64,000 nt of DNA from Brevundimonas sp. M20 (GTDB lineage: Bacteria; Pseudomonadota; Alphaproteobacteria; Caulobacterales; Caulobacteraceae): contig NZ_CP041243.1 in the NCBI RefSeq assembly GCF_006547065.1, forward strand, positions 1,999,001-2,063,000, in the 5' to 3' direction. Below are positions 1 through 8,545 of the stretch, one piece after another; positions within the stretch are counted from its first letter, which is position 1; every line of letters starts with the position of its first letter. The position numbers were made by a program, and so were the translations under genes. The notes under the pieces are model-generated. The model was given only the letters and a program-made list of their open reading frames with translations. It was not told the DNA's origin and searched no databases.

Positions 1-962
1 AAGGTCTGGCCCTGCTGAACGGCACCCAGTGCTCGACCGCGCTCGCGCTCGCCGGCCTGTTCGCCGCCGAGGCCGTCTTCGCCGCGGGCATCGCCGCCGG
101 GGCCCTGTCGGTTGATGCGCTCAAGGGCTCGGACGCCCCCTTCGATCACCGCATCCACGCCCTGCGTGGCCAGCCGGGCCAGATCGACGTCGCCGCCCGC
201 CTGCGCGCCCTGATCTCCGGCTCAGCCATCCGCGACAGCCACCGCCACGACTGCGCCAAGGTGCAGGACCCCTACTCCCTGCGCTGCCAGCCGCAGGTCA
301 TGGGCGCCACCCTCGACGTCCTGCGCAACGCCGCCGCCATGCTGGAGCGCGAAGCCAACGCCGTCACCGACAACCCGCTGGTCTTCATCGAGGACGGCGA
401 CGTGATCTCCGGCGGCAATTTTCACGCCGAGCCGGTCGCCTACGCCGCCGACCAGATCGCCATGGTCCTGTGCGAGATCGGCAATATCTCCGAGCGCCGC
501 ACCGCCATCCTCGTCGATCCGAAGATGAGCGAACTGCCCGCCTTCCTGGTCAAGGAAAGCGGCCTGAACTCCGGCTTCATGATCGCCCAGGTCACCGCCG
601 CCGCCCTCGTCGCCGAGAACCGCATGGTCGCCCATCCCTGCGTCATCGACACCGTGCCGACCAGCGCCAATCAGGAAGACCACGTCTCCATGGCCACCCA
701 CGGCGCCCGCCGCCTGCTCGACATGGCCGAGAACACCGCCACTGTCGTCGGCATTGAACTGCTGGCCGCCGCGCAAGGGCTGGACTTCCACCGTCCCCTG
801 ACCAGCTCGCCCGATCTGGAGCAGGTCTGGAGCATCGTCCGCGAAGCCGCCGAGCCCTACGCCTCGGACCACTATTTCGCGCCGGACATCGAACGCGCGA
901 CGGCCACCGTCCGCGCGGGCCGCTACCGGGCGTTCGCGGCGGACCTGCTGCCGTCGGCGTAA
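1..962 (+). CDS. hutH: Histidine ammonia-lyase, C-terminal part (cut by window edge)
   Basis: Histidine ammonia-lyase removes ammonia from L-histidine to give urocanate, the first step of cytosolic histidine breakdown. The reading frame is open from base 3, beginning GLALLNGTQ, a strongly conserved segment of the HAL/PAL family. It continues through [15 protein letters not shown] and the NPLVF and GGNFH segments that line the active site. About 319 residues are visible, so roughly the N-terminal third is outside the window, including the Ala-Ser-Gly triad that forms the MIO cofactor. It ends TAA and is followed at once by a strong hairpin terminator. Other hut genes, if linked, must lie upstream. 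The family is certain; HAL rather than another ammonia-lyase is very likely. Confidence 0.93.
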   Translation, partial: GLALLNGTQCSTALALAGLFAAEAVFAAGIAAGALSVDALKGSDAPFDHRIHALRGQPGQIDVAARLRALISGSAIRDSHRHDCAKVQDPYSLRCQPQVMGATLDVLRNAAAMLEREANAVTDNPLVFIEDGDVISGGNFHAEPVAYAADQIAMVLCEIGNISERRTAILVDPKMSELPAFLVKESGLNSGFMIAQVTAAALVAENRMVAHPCVIDTVPTSANQEDHVSMATHGARRLLDMAENTATVVGIELLAAAQGLDFHRPLTSSPDLEQVWSIVREAAEPYASDHYFAPDIERATATVRAGRYRAFAADLLPSA

Positions 963-966
963 TCTC

Positions 967-990
967 CCCTCTCCCATCGGGAGAGGGAAT
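967..990 (+). terminator. Rho-independent terminator after hutH
   Basis: CCCTCTCCC (967-975) pairs perfectly with GGGAGAGGG (979-987) across a 3-nt loop and is followed by AATTTAT. It starts 5 nt after the hutH stop codon. The arms resemble other CTCTCC/GGAGAG hairpins in this window. Confidence 0.75.
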
Positions 991-1200
991 TTATCCACAC
1001 GACCAAATTCGACGCATCGGCATGTCAGACTGCATCCCGGTCTTTGACATCGCGGTCCGTGACCCTCCGGGTTGAGCATCGGCTGAACGCCCCGCCGCAC
1101 TGGACATTTCGCCGAGCCCCCCGTCGCTCGACTCGCACCTTCGCGCCCGAGGCCCTCATTCAAGGTTGAAACAGACCCTCCACACTCGGCTAGAGGGAAA

Positions 1201-1239
1201 AAGTGCACTATGTGCACTCCATTTTTTCCGAGTGCACTT
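1201..1239 (-). terminator. Triple GTGCAC palindrome, likely fni terminator
   Basis: Three copies of the palindrome GTGCAC lie just past the fni stop codon. AAGTGCACT (1201-1209) pairs perfectly with AGTGCACTT (1231-1239), and GTGCACTC (1212-1219) pairs with GAGTGCAC (1230-1237). On the minus strand the last arm runs into CTTTTTCCC, so it can act as a terminator with a T tract. Two competing pairings are possible. Bases 988-1200 hold nothing I can identify. Confidence 0.55.
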
Positions 1240-1240
1240 G

Positions 1241-2263
1241 TCAGTCCTGAAGCGGCGCCCGGGTCAGCGCCGTCAGATTTGCCGAGCCGGTGCAGAAGCA
1301 AACGGTCCTCAGTTGCCGGATCAAGGTCTGGAAATGCGCGATCACGGCCTCGGTCGAGACGGTCGCGGCGGCCAGCACCCCGGCCGCCTGACCAACCATG
1401 TCGGCGCCCAGCCGCAAGGCCCTCGCCGCATCCACCCCGTCACGGATGCCGCCCGAGCCGATGATCAGGGTCCGGGGACAGGCCGCGCGAACCTCGACGA
1501 TGGCCTGCGCGGTTGGAATGCCCCAGTCGGAGAAGGCGGCGGCGTGGGTCTTGTCGGCCTCGCTCTCGGCTCTCTCGCCCTCGACCAGGCCCCAGTTGGA
1601 GCCGCCCGCGCCGGACACATCCAGCCCCGCCACGCCCATTTCGGCCAGCCGCTTCGCCGTCGCCGCCGAGATTCCCGCCCCGGTCTCCTTGACCACCACG
1701 GGGAAGTCCGCCGTCCGCACCAGCGCTTCCAGCGCCGCGCCGACGCCCCACCAGTCGCGGTCGCCCTCGGGCTGACAGGCTTCCTGCAAGGGGTTCAGAT
1801 GCACGATCAGGGCGTCCGCGGCGACCATGTCCACGATCCGCCGGGCCTCGTCCGCCCCCACGCCCCGCGTCAGCTGGGCCGCGCCGATATTGGCCAGGAT
1901 CGGGGTGTCCGGCGCCTTCAGACGCAGGCTCATGTCCAGCCCCGGCGTCGGCGCATCGGACTCCAGCGCCGCCCGCTGCGACCCGACCGCCAGGGCGATG
2001 CCCAGCGACTGCGCCGCCTCGGCCAGCCGGGCGTTGATCGCTTCGGCCCGCGACGGCCCGCCGGTCATGGCGCTGATCAACAACGGCGCCTTCAGCCGCC
2101 GCCCGAGGAAGTCGGTTCCCAGATCGATCTTGCCGTAGTCGAGGTCAGGCAACGCCTCGTGGACGAAGCGCACCGCCTCGAGCCCCGTCCCCCGCCCGTG
2201 CCGCGCCTTCCCGGACAGGATCACGTCCAGATGCTGATCCTTGCGAGAGACGATGTCCGGCAT
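1241..2263 (-). CDS. fni: Type 2 isopentenyl-diphosphate delta-isomerase
   Basis: This is the FMN- and NADPH-dependent isomerase that interconverts isopentenyl and dimethylallyl diphosphate for isoprenoid synthesis in the cytosol. The 340-residue product starts MPDIVSRKDQHLD and carries the family segments SAMTGGP, AVGSQRAALE, ANIGAAQL, HLNPLQEA and VVVKETGAGIS, followed by the glycine-rich phosphate-binding part (IGSGGIRDGVDAARAL) of a TIM barrel. I chose ATG at 2263; an in-frame start at 2380 would run back into the upstream gene. The upstream PPC-domain gene stops 17 nt before this start, so the two are probably co-transcribed. The sequence from MPDIV to the stop codon is typical of the family. 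Confidence 0.93.
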   Translation of the reverse strand: MPDIVSRKDQHLDVILSGKARHGRGTGLEAVRFVHEALPDLDYGKIDLGTDFLGRRLKAPLLISAMTGGPSRAEAINARLAEAAQSLGIALAVGSQRAALESDAPTPGLDMSLRLKAPDTPILANIGAAQLTRGVGADEARRIVDMVAADALIVHLNPLQEACQPEGDRDWWGVGAALEALVRTADFPVVVKETGAGISAATAKRLAEMGVAGLDVSGAGGSNWGLVEGERAESEADKTHAAAFSDWGIPTAQAIVEVRAACPRTLIIGSGGIRDGVDAARALRLGADMVGQAAGVLAAATVSTEAVIAHFQTLIRQLRTVCFCTGSANLTALTRAPLQD

Positions 2264-2280
2264 GGGCGGCTCCGACGCCG

Positions 2281-4122
2281 TCAGGGCTTCTTCTCGACGA
2301 TCAGGGCGTAGGCGCCGGTCTGACCCTGCGCGAACGTCCCGGCGCGGATTTCGTACACGCCGTCCTCCGGCGCCTTCCACTCCAGCTTGGCGTGGGTGTC
2401 CGACAGGCTGTCGTCGTCCGAGGCCAGGGCCTCGATCGTGTCGTCCTCCTGCACACGTCCGATGACCAGGAAGCTGTCGACGTCGTTGGAGACCATCTTG
2501 ATCACCAGCTCCTCGCCCTCCTTCAGGTGGACCCGGTAGGCGTCATAGAAGCTGTTGTCCTCGGCGGTGGCGTCCGTCTCGGTCAGGGCGCCGCGCGCGG
2601 TGGCGCCGACCAGCAGGCTGCCCGGCTTGGGTTGCGGTCCGCGGTCCTGAAGCTCCAGCGAGTAAAGGCCCTCGCCGTCAGACCCCAGCGCCGCGGCCCG
2701 CAGCACATAGCGACCGTCCGCCGGCAGGGTGAAGGTCAGGCGCGAGTCCGTCCCCTCGCCCAGCCCGTCGTCATCGCGCGCCAGAGCCGTGAAATCGCCC
2801 TCGGCGTTGCCGATCTGCAGATAGGTGTCGAAGTCGCCCGAGCGCATGATCGCCCGGACCCGCTGCCCCTCCACGCCCTCGAAGACGAAGGCGTCGTAGC
2901 CCCGGTCGTCGGCGTCCCGGGAATCGTTCTCGTCGATCTCGCCCTGCACGGTCCGGCCGAACGCCAGCGGCTGCGGCGGCGCATCCGGGGCGACCTCGGT
3001 GATGACCAGCCGGTACTCGCCGGTCGCCTCCGAGAAGGCCCGCGCTTCGATCACATAGGCGCCGTCCTTGGGCAGGGTGAAGACCAGCCGGGAGTTGGTG
3101 CCCTCCGGTCCGCCGTCATCGTCGGTCGCCAGACTGCTCTGGTTGTCGTCGAACAGCTCCAGATAGGTGTCGAACACGCCGGAGGTCATGTCGATGCGGA
3201 CGCGCTGCCCCTCGCGGCCGGTGAACCGGTAGGCGTCGGCATGGACGCCGTTGGCGCTGAGACCGTCCTGCTCGGTCAGTTCCCCGCGCACCGTGTCCCC
3301 GATCCGGATCGCCCGCGCCTCGACCGGCGGCGGTCCCTCGGACAGGGTCAGGCTGTAGGGCCCGGTCCCCCCGGCGCTCAGAGGGGTCGCCCGGATGACG
3401 TATTCGCCGTCCTCCGGCAGGGTGAAGTTCAGGCGGGAGTTCAGTCCCGAGTCCGGGCCGTCGTCGTTGTAGGCCAGTTCGCTGAAGACCCCGTTCGTCA
3501 TCCGGCCGATCCGGACCAGCGGGTCGAAGCCCTCGGAGTCCAGCGCGACCGCCACCCGGTCCCCGCGCCGTCCGCCGAAGACGTAGGCGTCGTAGGCGAT
3601 GCCCTCGTCGCTCTCCGGATCACCGTCGCCGATCTCGCCCTCAATGGTCTGGCCCAGGCGGATGGGCTGCGGCTCCGGCGGCGCCCCGGCCGGCGCCCGC
3701 TCGGTCAGGCTCAGGCTGTAGGCGCCGCCGTCGAGCCCCGACAGCGGGCGGGCGCGCAGGATGTAGACGCCGTCGGACGGCGCGGTGAAGCGCAGACGCG
3801 AGTCGGTGCCCTCGCCCAGCCCGTCGTCATCGCTGGCCAGCGGGACCTCGTCCTCGCCCTCGCCCTGCTTCTGGACCTGCAGGAAGGCGTCGAAGGCGTC
3901 CGAGCGCAGGACCACCTCAAACCGCTGCCCGGCCACAGCGGTGATCGCATAGCCGTCGTAGCGGTAGCCGTTGTCCGGCCCGGTCGGATCGGTGTCGGTG
4001 ATCTCGCCTTCGATCTGGTCGCCCGGCGCCAACGGCGTCGGGTCCTGCGCGAACGCTGGCCCCGCGAGGGCGGCGACGATCGCCAGACTGCTGACGGCGG
4101 CGAGAATGGTCGAACGGCGCAT
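2281..4122 (-). CDS. Secreted protein of five PPC (pre-peptidase C-terminal) domains
   Basis: The 613-residue protein has a Sec signal peptide (residues 1-25, cleavage after AFA). It is then built almost wholly of five repeats of about 110 residues, starting near residues 30, 153, 270, 385 and 500. Each repeat shows the PPC pattern: a G..(I/V).GE(I/L) opening, a Y.AY.F..(R/E)GQR core strand, a DTYLQ-like strand, the acidic DDDG(L)GEGT(D/N)SRL turn and a closing Y.L.(A/V)RA or E(A/I)RA strand. PPC domains are usually C-terminal appendages of secreted peptidases; here no catalytic domain is present. It probably acts in the periplasm or at the surface. The acidic turns could bind calcium (inference). 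It shares a transcript with fni for no obvious functional reason. Confidence 0.8.
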   Translation of the reverse strand: MRRSTILAAVSSLAIVAALAGPAFAQDPTPLAPGDQIEGEITDTDPTGPDNGYRYDGYAITAVAGQRFEVVLRSDAFDAFLQVQKQGEGEDEVPLASDDDGLGEGTDSRLRFTAPSDGVYILRARPLSGLDGGAYSLSLTERAPAGAPPEPQPIRLGQTIEGEIGDGDPESDEGIAYDAYVFGGRRGDRVAVALDSEGFDPLVRIGRMTNGVFSELAYNDDGPDSGLNSRLNFTLPEDGEYVIRATPLSAGGTGPYSLTLSEGPPPVEARAIRIGDTVRGELTEQDGLSANGVHADAYRFTGREGQRVRIDMTSGVFDTYLELFDDNQSSLATDDDGGPEGTNSRLVFTLPKDGAYVIEARAFSEATGEYRLVITEVAPDAPPQPLAFGRTVQGEIDENDSRDADDRGYDAFVFEGVEGQRVRAIMRSGDFDTYLQIGNAEGDFTALARDDDGLGEGTDSRLTFTLPADGRYVLRAAALGSDGEGLYSLELQDRGPQPKPGSLLVGATARGALTETDATAEDNSFYDAYRVHLKEGEELVIKMVSNDVDSFLVIGRVQEDDTIEALASDDDSLSDTHAKLEWKAPEDGVYEIRAGTFAQGQTGAYALIVEKKP

Positions 4123-4226
4123 ACGGAATCCTCTGGGAGTCTAAGGGGATCATAGACGCCGAACCCGCCCGTCTGTAAATCGCGCGCACCGCACGATTCC
4201 TGACGAAACGAACCGGAGCCGAGACC

Positions 4227-5150
4227 ATGACGGCCGAACCCGCCCGCGCGACCCTGATTGACGGCAAGGCCTTCGCGGCCGGTCTGGTGGACCGTGTCGC
4301 CGCCGCCTCCGCCCGGCTCGAGGCCGCCCAGGGCGTCAAGCCCGGACTGGCCGTCGTCATCGTCGGCGAGGATCCCGCCAGCCAGATCTACGTCCGCAAC
4401 AAGGGCGAGACGACCCAACGGGCCGGGATGCGCTCGGACACCCACCGCCTGCCCGATACGACCACGCAGGCCGAGCTTCTGGCCCTGATCGCGACCCTCA
4501 ACGCTGACACGGGCATCCACGGCATCCTTGTCCAGCTGCCCCTGCCCGGCCACATCGACAGCGCCGCCGTGCTGGACGCCATCGATCCGGATAAGGACGT
4601 GGACGGCTTCCACGTCGTCAATGCGGGACGTCTGGCCGTCGGCCTGCCGGGCCTCGTGCCCTGCACACCGCTGGGCTGCATCATGCTGCTGCGCGCCGAA
4701 CTGGGCGACCTGACCGGGCTAAACGCCGTGGTCGTGGGCCGCTCGAACATCGTCGGCAAGCCGATGGCCCAGTTGCTGCTGGCCGAGAGCTGCACCGTGA
4801 CCATCGCCCATTCGCGGACGAAGGACCTGCCCGCCCTGTGTCGCACCGCCGACATCGTGGTCGCCGCCGTGGGCCGCCCGGAGATGGTGCGCGGCGACTG
4901 GATCAAGCCGGGCGCCACCGTCATCGACGTGGGCATCAACCGCGTGCCCTCGAAGGATCCGGTGAAGGCCGCCGAGGGCAAGACCCGCGTGGTCGGCGAC
5001 GTCGCCTTCGACGAGGCCGCCGTGGTCGCCGGACGCATCACCCCGGTTCCGGGCGGCGTCGGCCCCATGACCATCGCCTGCCTGCTGGCCAACACCTACA
5101 CCGCCGCCTGCCGCAGCGCGGGTGTGGACGCCGAGTCCCTGGACGCTTGA
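4227..5150 (+). CDS. folD: Bifunctional methylenetetrahydrofolate dehydrogenase/cyclohydrolase
   Basis: FolD oxidises 5,10-methylene-THF and hydrolyses the product to 10-formyl-THF, supplying one-carbon units for purine and formyl-Met synthesis. The 307-residue product has the catalytic Y-x3-K pair (Tyr55 and Lys59 in QIYVRNKG), the substrate loop [11 protein letters not shown], the DKDVDGFH segment, PCTPLGCI, and the NADP-binding [17 protein letters not shown]. It ends with the typical [16 protein letters not shown]. Length matches the family. It is transcribed away from the PPC gene, and the roughly 100-bp gap should carry both promoters. The lipoprotein gene follows 50 bp downstream. Confidence 0.97.
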   Translation: MTAEPARATLIDGKAFAAGLVDRVAAASARLEAAQGVKPGLAVVIVGEDPASQIYVRNKGETTQRAGMRSDTHRLPDTTTQAELLALIATLNADTGIHGILVQLPLPGHIDSAAVLDAIDPDKDVDGFHVVNAGRLAVGLPGLVPCTPLGCIMLLRAELGDLTGLNAVVVGRSNIVGKPMAQLLLAESCTVTIAHSRTKDLPALCRTADIVVAAVGRPEMVRGDWIKPGATVIDVGINRVPSKDPVKAAEGKTRVVGDVAFDEAAVVAGRITPVPGGVGPMTIACLLANTYTAACRSAGVDAESLDA

Positions 5151-5200
5151 ACCCGGCTCCGAACCGGCTTCATAGTTCGCGCAGCTCCCAGGAGAGGTCG

Positions 5201-5776
5201 ATGACCCAGCGCTCCCATCGCTTCGCCGCCGTCATGCTGGTCATGGCCACGGTGCTTGCGGGATGCGGTCTGAACGCCAGTTCCACGCGCGAGGAGATGG
5301 CCCAGGCCCGCTGGGCCGATGTTCAGGCCCAGGATCAGAACCGCGCCCGACTGACCGCTGACATGGTGGGCGCGCTCCAGGGCGCGGCCGCGCCGCAGGA
5401 CATCGTCATGCTCCGCCAGATCGGAGCCGGGATCGCCCCGCCCGTCTCCACGCCCGAAACGCCGACCGACCCCGCCGCTTTCCGCCGCTATCAGGCCGCC
5501 CAGCTCCGGTTGACCCGCTCACTCGCTCAGCTCGAGCAGATATCGACCCACTACCCCGAGCTTCAGTCGAACCAGAGCTTCGTTGTCCTCCGCTCCCGTC
5601 TGGAGGGCAGCAAGGGCCGGATCGCCGTCGCCCGCAACGACTACAATGAGGCCGCCGAAAGCTATAATGCGGCGCTCGGTCACTTCCCGGCCTCACTCTG
5701 GTCCGGCGGCCGCGAAAGGATGCAGGTCTTCACGCCGGAGCCGTCCGTGCCGGGCGCCGGTTCAGGAACGAGATAG
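5201..5776 (+). CDS. LemA-like lipoprotein
   Basis: A 191-residue protein begins with a lipoprotein signal (MTQRSHRFAAVMLVMATVLAGC; lipobox LAGC), so it is probably anchored in the membrane facing the periplasm. The C-terminal half, YPELQSNQSF..LRSRLEGSKGRIAVARNDYNEAAESYN, matches the conserved C-terminal helix of the LemA family (all-helical, function unknown). The N-terminal half is less typical. GGAGAGG lies 5 nt before the ATG and fixes the start; an in-frame extension upstream only shadows folD. Another classification as a generic helical lipoprotein is possible. Confidence 0.75.
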   Translation: MTQRSHRFAAVMLVMATVLAGCGLNASSTREEMAQARWADVQAQDQNRARLTADMVGALQGAAAPQDIVMLRQIGAGIAPPVSTPETPTDPAAFRRYQAAQLRLTRSLAQLEQISTHYPELQSNQSFVVLRSRLEGSKGRIAVARNDYNEAAESYNAALGHFPASLWSGGRERMQVFTPEPSVPGAGSGTR

Positions 5777-5875
5777 TCGCCTCTCCGGTTACTCCACCGC
5801 AACGCCTGTCATGAGTTCAGGTGTAGAAGGGAACGAACCCATCGGCCCGTGTCTTCGGGGCCAGCCTGGAACGCC

Positions 5876-6613
5876 ATGCCCCGCCTGTTGACCTATAACG
5901 TCCACCGCTGCGTCGGCGTGGACCGCAAGCTGGACGTCAGCCGCATCGCCGCGGTCATCGCCGAGCATGAGCCCGACATCGTCTGCCTGCAGGAGCTGGA
6001 CGTGGGCCGTGCCCGCACCGGCTACGTCGATCAGGCCCAATCCATCGCGGCCCAGCTGAAGATGACACACCACTTCCACCCGGCCATGCGGGTCGAGGCG
6101 GAACTGTACGGCGACGCTGTCCTGACCCATCTGCCCGAGCGTCTGATCCGCTCCGCCGCCCTGCCGACGGTTCGGGGCGTCCCCGGGCTGGAGCCGCGCG
6201 GCGCCCTGTGGGTCGCCATCGAGATCGGCGGCGCCACGCTCAACGTCTTCAACACCCATCTGGGGTTGGTCCCGCGCGAACAGAGGCTTCAGGCCAAGGC
6301 CCTGGTGGGCGATCAGTGGCTGGGCCATCCGGACTGCACCGGTCCGACCCTGCTGACCGGCGACTTCAACGCCACCTCGATCACCCGCCCCTACCAGACC
6401 CTCGCCGGCAAGCTGGCGGACTGTCAGCGGACCCTGGGCCTGAAGCCGTCCGTGAAGACCTTCCCCTCCAGCTTCCCCGCCATCCGCATCGACCATTGCT
6501 TCACCAGCCCGGAGGTGATGGTCACCGGGGTGAAGGCGCCGTTCTCGCCTCTGGCGCGGATGGCGTCGGACCACCTGCCGCTGATCGTGGACTTCGAGAT
6601 CAGGCAGCCTTGA
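5876..6613 (+). CDS. Endonuclease/exonuclease/phosphatase family protein
   Basis: A 245-residue protein of the EEP superfamily of Mg-dependent phosphodiesterases (DNase I, exonuclease III, sphingomyelinase). It begins directly with the first beta strand, LLTYNVHRCVGVD, and shows the metal ligand in CLQELDVG, the NVFNTHLGL histidine strand, LLTGDFNAT, and the closing SDHLPLIVDFE with the catalytic Asp-His. No signal peptide is seen, so it is probably cytosolic. The substrate cannot be told from sequence. ATG at 5876 is preferred to an in-frame GTG at 5849. It converges with the phospholipase D-family gene and overlaps its 3' end by 14 bp. Confidence 0.88.
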   Translation: MPRLLTYNVHRCVGVDRKLDVSRIAAVIAEHEPDIVCLQELDVGRARTGYVDQAQSIAAQLKMTHHFHPAMRVEAELYGDAVLTHLPERLIRSAALPTVRGVPGLEPRGALWVAIEIGGATLNVFNTHLGLVPREQRLQAKALVGDQWLGHPDCTGPTLLTGDFNATSITRPYQTLAGKLADCQRTLGLKPSVKTFPSSFPAIRIDHCFTSPEVMVTGVKAPFSPLARMASDHLPLIVDFEIRQP

Positions 6614-8051
6614 CCCGCAGGCGGCGGTGCGACGTCGCCCGCCGCTTCCACGGTCTGAAGGCGTCCCGCATCGAGGTTGGGTCGCCCAGCTGGAACTCGG
6701 CGATCACCTGTTCGACCCGTGACGGCGGCGTCGCGCCGAGCACTTGCATTCGCCCCGTGTCAAAACGGTGGACGGCCATGCCGACCGAGCCGGTGAGCTC
6801 CTCCGCCGCGCCGAACGCCTCGGCGTCCACACCGATCCAATGTCCCAGCGTCCGGTGGCGGAAGCGCCGGATGGCGTCAGCGCCCTGCTCCGTTCCCGGC
6901 GCGACGGCGACGTCGCATTCGGTGTCAAAGCCCAGCGAGCGGTTGTTCAGATTGGTCGATCCGACCCGCAGCACCTGATCGTCATAGATGGACACCTTGG
7001 CGTGGACGATGATCCTCTGACCGTTCGCCGTGTGCGGCGCGAAGGCGAAGAAGCGGTTGTTCCGGTCCGCCTGCTCCAGCCGGTACAGAACCTCCGAGCG
7101 CGCGGTATCCATGGTCAGGCGGTCGAACCAGCTCGGACTGCCGCCCGTCGAGACCAGCACCACCTCCGGCCCGTCCCATTCCGCCAGCCGCTCGGCCAGC
7201 GCCGCGGCGATCACCGGCGAGGTGAAGTACTGGTTTTCCAGATAGATCAGCTTCTTCGCCCGGCGGATGGCGTCGACATGCAGCGCCTCGTTCTCGCGCG
7301 TCTCGGCCCACTGGCCGAAGCCCGGCTCGGTTCGGGCGATGGCCATGGGGGTGTCGAAGATGTCGGGCTCGACTTCATCAGGCCAGGGATCGCTCGCCGC
7401 CACGTCGACGATGGTTCGCTCGCCGGTCGCCTTGCGCCAGCGCTCCCGCGCCAGATCGCCCAGCGCCCGCGCGGCGGGACCATCGACCACGCACATCACC
7501 TCATGCCGGGGCGGCGCGATCAGGCCGGACGGCAGACATCGCCTCGGGTCGCCGTCCAGATGCTCGTCGCAGTCCCAGCGATCAACCGAGATGTCGCCCC
7601 CGCCGACAAAGGCCACGGCGTCGTCGATGATCACCACCTTCTGATGGTGGCAGGCGCCCGGCGCCGGCGGCGGGTCCAGCCGGAGCTCGACCATTCGCTT
7701 GCGGAACCATGCCTGCGCCCGCTGGGGGAAAAAGCCCTGGGAGGCGGCGATCAACAGGGGCGACTTCCAGATCAGAAGCCGCACGTCCAGCTGGGGCTTG
7801 GACTTCACCAGCATGCGCAGCAGCCGACCGATCTCGTCGGTCGGCCCGGCGTTGGCGATGTCGGGGTGCAGGCGCGTCCGCGGATCAAACTGCCAGCCCA
7901 GCAACACGACCGACCGCTCCGCCTTGTCGAGCGCCGACCGCAGGGCGGAGAAGTAGGCGGCGTTCTCCATCAGCACCGCAAAGCGGGTCGCCGTCTCCAC
8001 CCGCCAGCAGTTCTGGCCCGGCGCGAACAGTGTCTCGTGGTGGTGTTCCAT
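6600..8051 (-). CDS. Phospholipase D-family protein (two HKD motifs)
   Basis: The 483-residue protein carries two PLD catalytic motifs: HHQKVVIIDDAVAFVGGGDI and VHAKVSIYDDQVLRVGSTN with NNRS following. The two-motif layout and the HxKxxxxD pattern are those of phospholipase D and cardiolipin synthase-like transphosphatidylases. There are no N-terminal membrane spans, unlike classical bacterial cardiolipin synthases, so a soluble or peripheral phospholipase D is more likely. I use ATG at 8051 (MEHHHETLF); an in-frame start lies at 8087. A weak EcfG-like box (GGAAC, 16 nt, CGTC, reading on the minus strand from 8130 to 8106) lies upstream. Confidence 0.9.
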   Translation of the reverse strand: MEHHHETLFAPGQNCWRVETATRFAVLMENAAYFSALRSALDKAERSVVLLGWQFDPRTRLHPDIANAGPTDEIGRLLRMLVKSKPQLDVRLLIWKSPLLIAASQGFFPQRAQAWFRKRMVELRLDPPPAPGACHHQKVVIIDDAVAFVGGGDISVDRWDCDEHLDGDPRRCLPSGLIAPPRHEVMCVVDGPAARALGDLARERWRKATGERTIVDVAASDPWPDEVEPDIFDTPMAIARTEPGFGQWAETRENEALHVDAIRRAKKLIYLENQYFTSPVIAAALAERLAEWDGPEVVLVSTGGSPSWFDRLTMDTARSEVLYRLEQADRNNRFFAFAPHTANGQRIIVHAKVSIYDDQVLRVGSTNLNNRSLGFDTECDVAVAPGTEQGADAIRRFRHRTLGHWIGVDAEAFGAAEELTGSVGMAVHRFDTGRMQVLGATPPSRVEQVIAEFQLGDPTSMRDAFRPWKRRATSHRRLRVKAA

Positions 8052-8243
8052 GCCGCTAGGCCTGACCGATTCGCATGACGGCGGCATGCGCCTCCCCGCT
8101 TATGAGACGTCTGCCGTGTGTTTCCGTTCCCACACGGTCACGCCTACGGTCAATGGTGACGCTTTGTTCATGGAACCGGCATTGTTTCGGGAAAGGTTTG
8201 GGCGCATAACGGCGTGCGTCATTCGGGACAGGGGAGATCGGCG

Positions 8244-8432
8244 ATGCAAGCGCTGATCGATTTGATCGCAGGCTTCATCGCCATGCTCGCCGCTGCGGCC
8301 CTGTCGCAGTTCGGCCTGGACATCGACGCCCCGCAAAAACCTGAACGCGAAATCCATCGTGTGCGCGAATGCGGCCCCGAGGCCCCCTCCGCCATGATCG
8401 CCGTCTCGAAAGATCAAAAACGCGAGTGTTGA
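8244..8432 (+). CDS. Small hypothetical protein with one hydrophobic segment
   Basis: A 62-residue ORF starts MQALIDLIAGFIAMLAAAALSQ, an amphipathic to hydrophobic stretch that could be a membrane anchor, followed by a polar tail ending in Cys. GGGGAG lies 7 nt upstream of the ATG, which supports translation. It sits between the phospholipase D gene on the other strand and the TipN-like gene. I recognise no family. Confidence 0.5.
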   Translation: MQALIDLIAGFIAMLAAAALSQFGLDIDAPQKPEREIHRVRECGPEAPSAMIAVSKDQKREC

Positions 8433-8433
8433 G

Positions 8434-8447
8434 CGATTCCGGAATCG
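8434..8447. promoter_or_regulatory. Palindrome with two GANTC (CcrM) sites upstream of tipN-like gene
   Basis: CGATTCCGGAATCG is a perfect 14-bp palindrome containing GATTC and GAATC, both targets of the CcrM adenine methyltransferase of Caulobacterales. It begins 2 nt after the small ORF and about 100 bp before the TipN-like start codon. Methylation-dependent control by GcrA is an inference. Confidence 0.35.
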
Positions 8448-8545
8448 TCCGGGCTCGACTTTGCTCTGCGTGATTGACCCGCTAGGGTTCCATCGTCCCC
8501 CAGCGGGCGTCCTGCTGACGCCGTTCGAGACGAGATCAACGCCTG

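Noticed and set aside
222..1301. 359-codon frame antisense to hutH
   Set aside because: Low-complexity Gly/Val/Asp-rich shadow of the histidine ammonia-lyase codons.
8172..8198. GGAAC-N18-GGTT upstream of the 62-residue ORF
   Set aside because: The spacer is longer than the accepted 16-17 nt for EcfG promoters, so I do not list it as a site.
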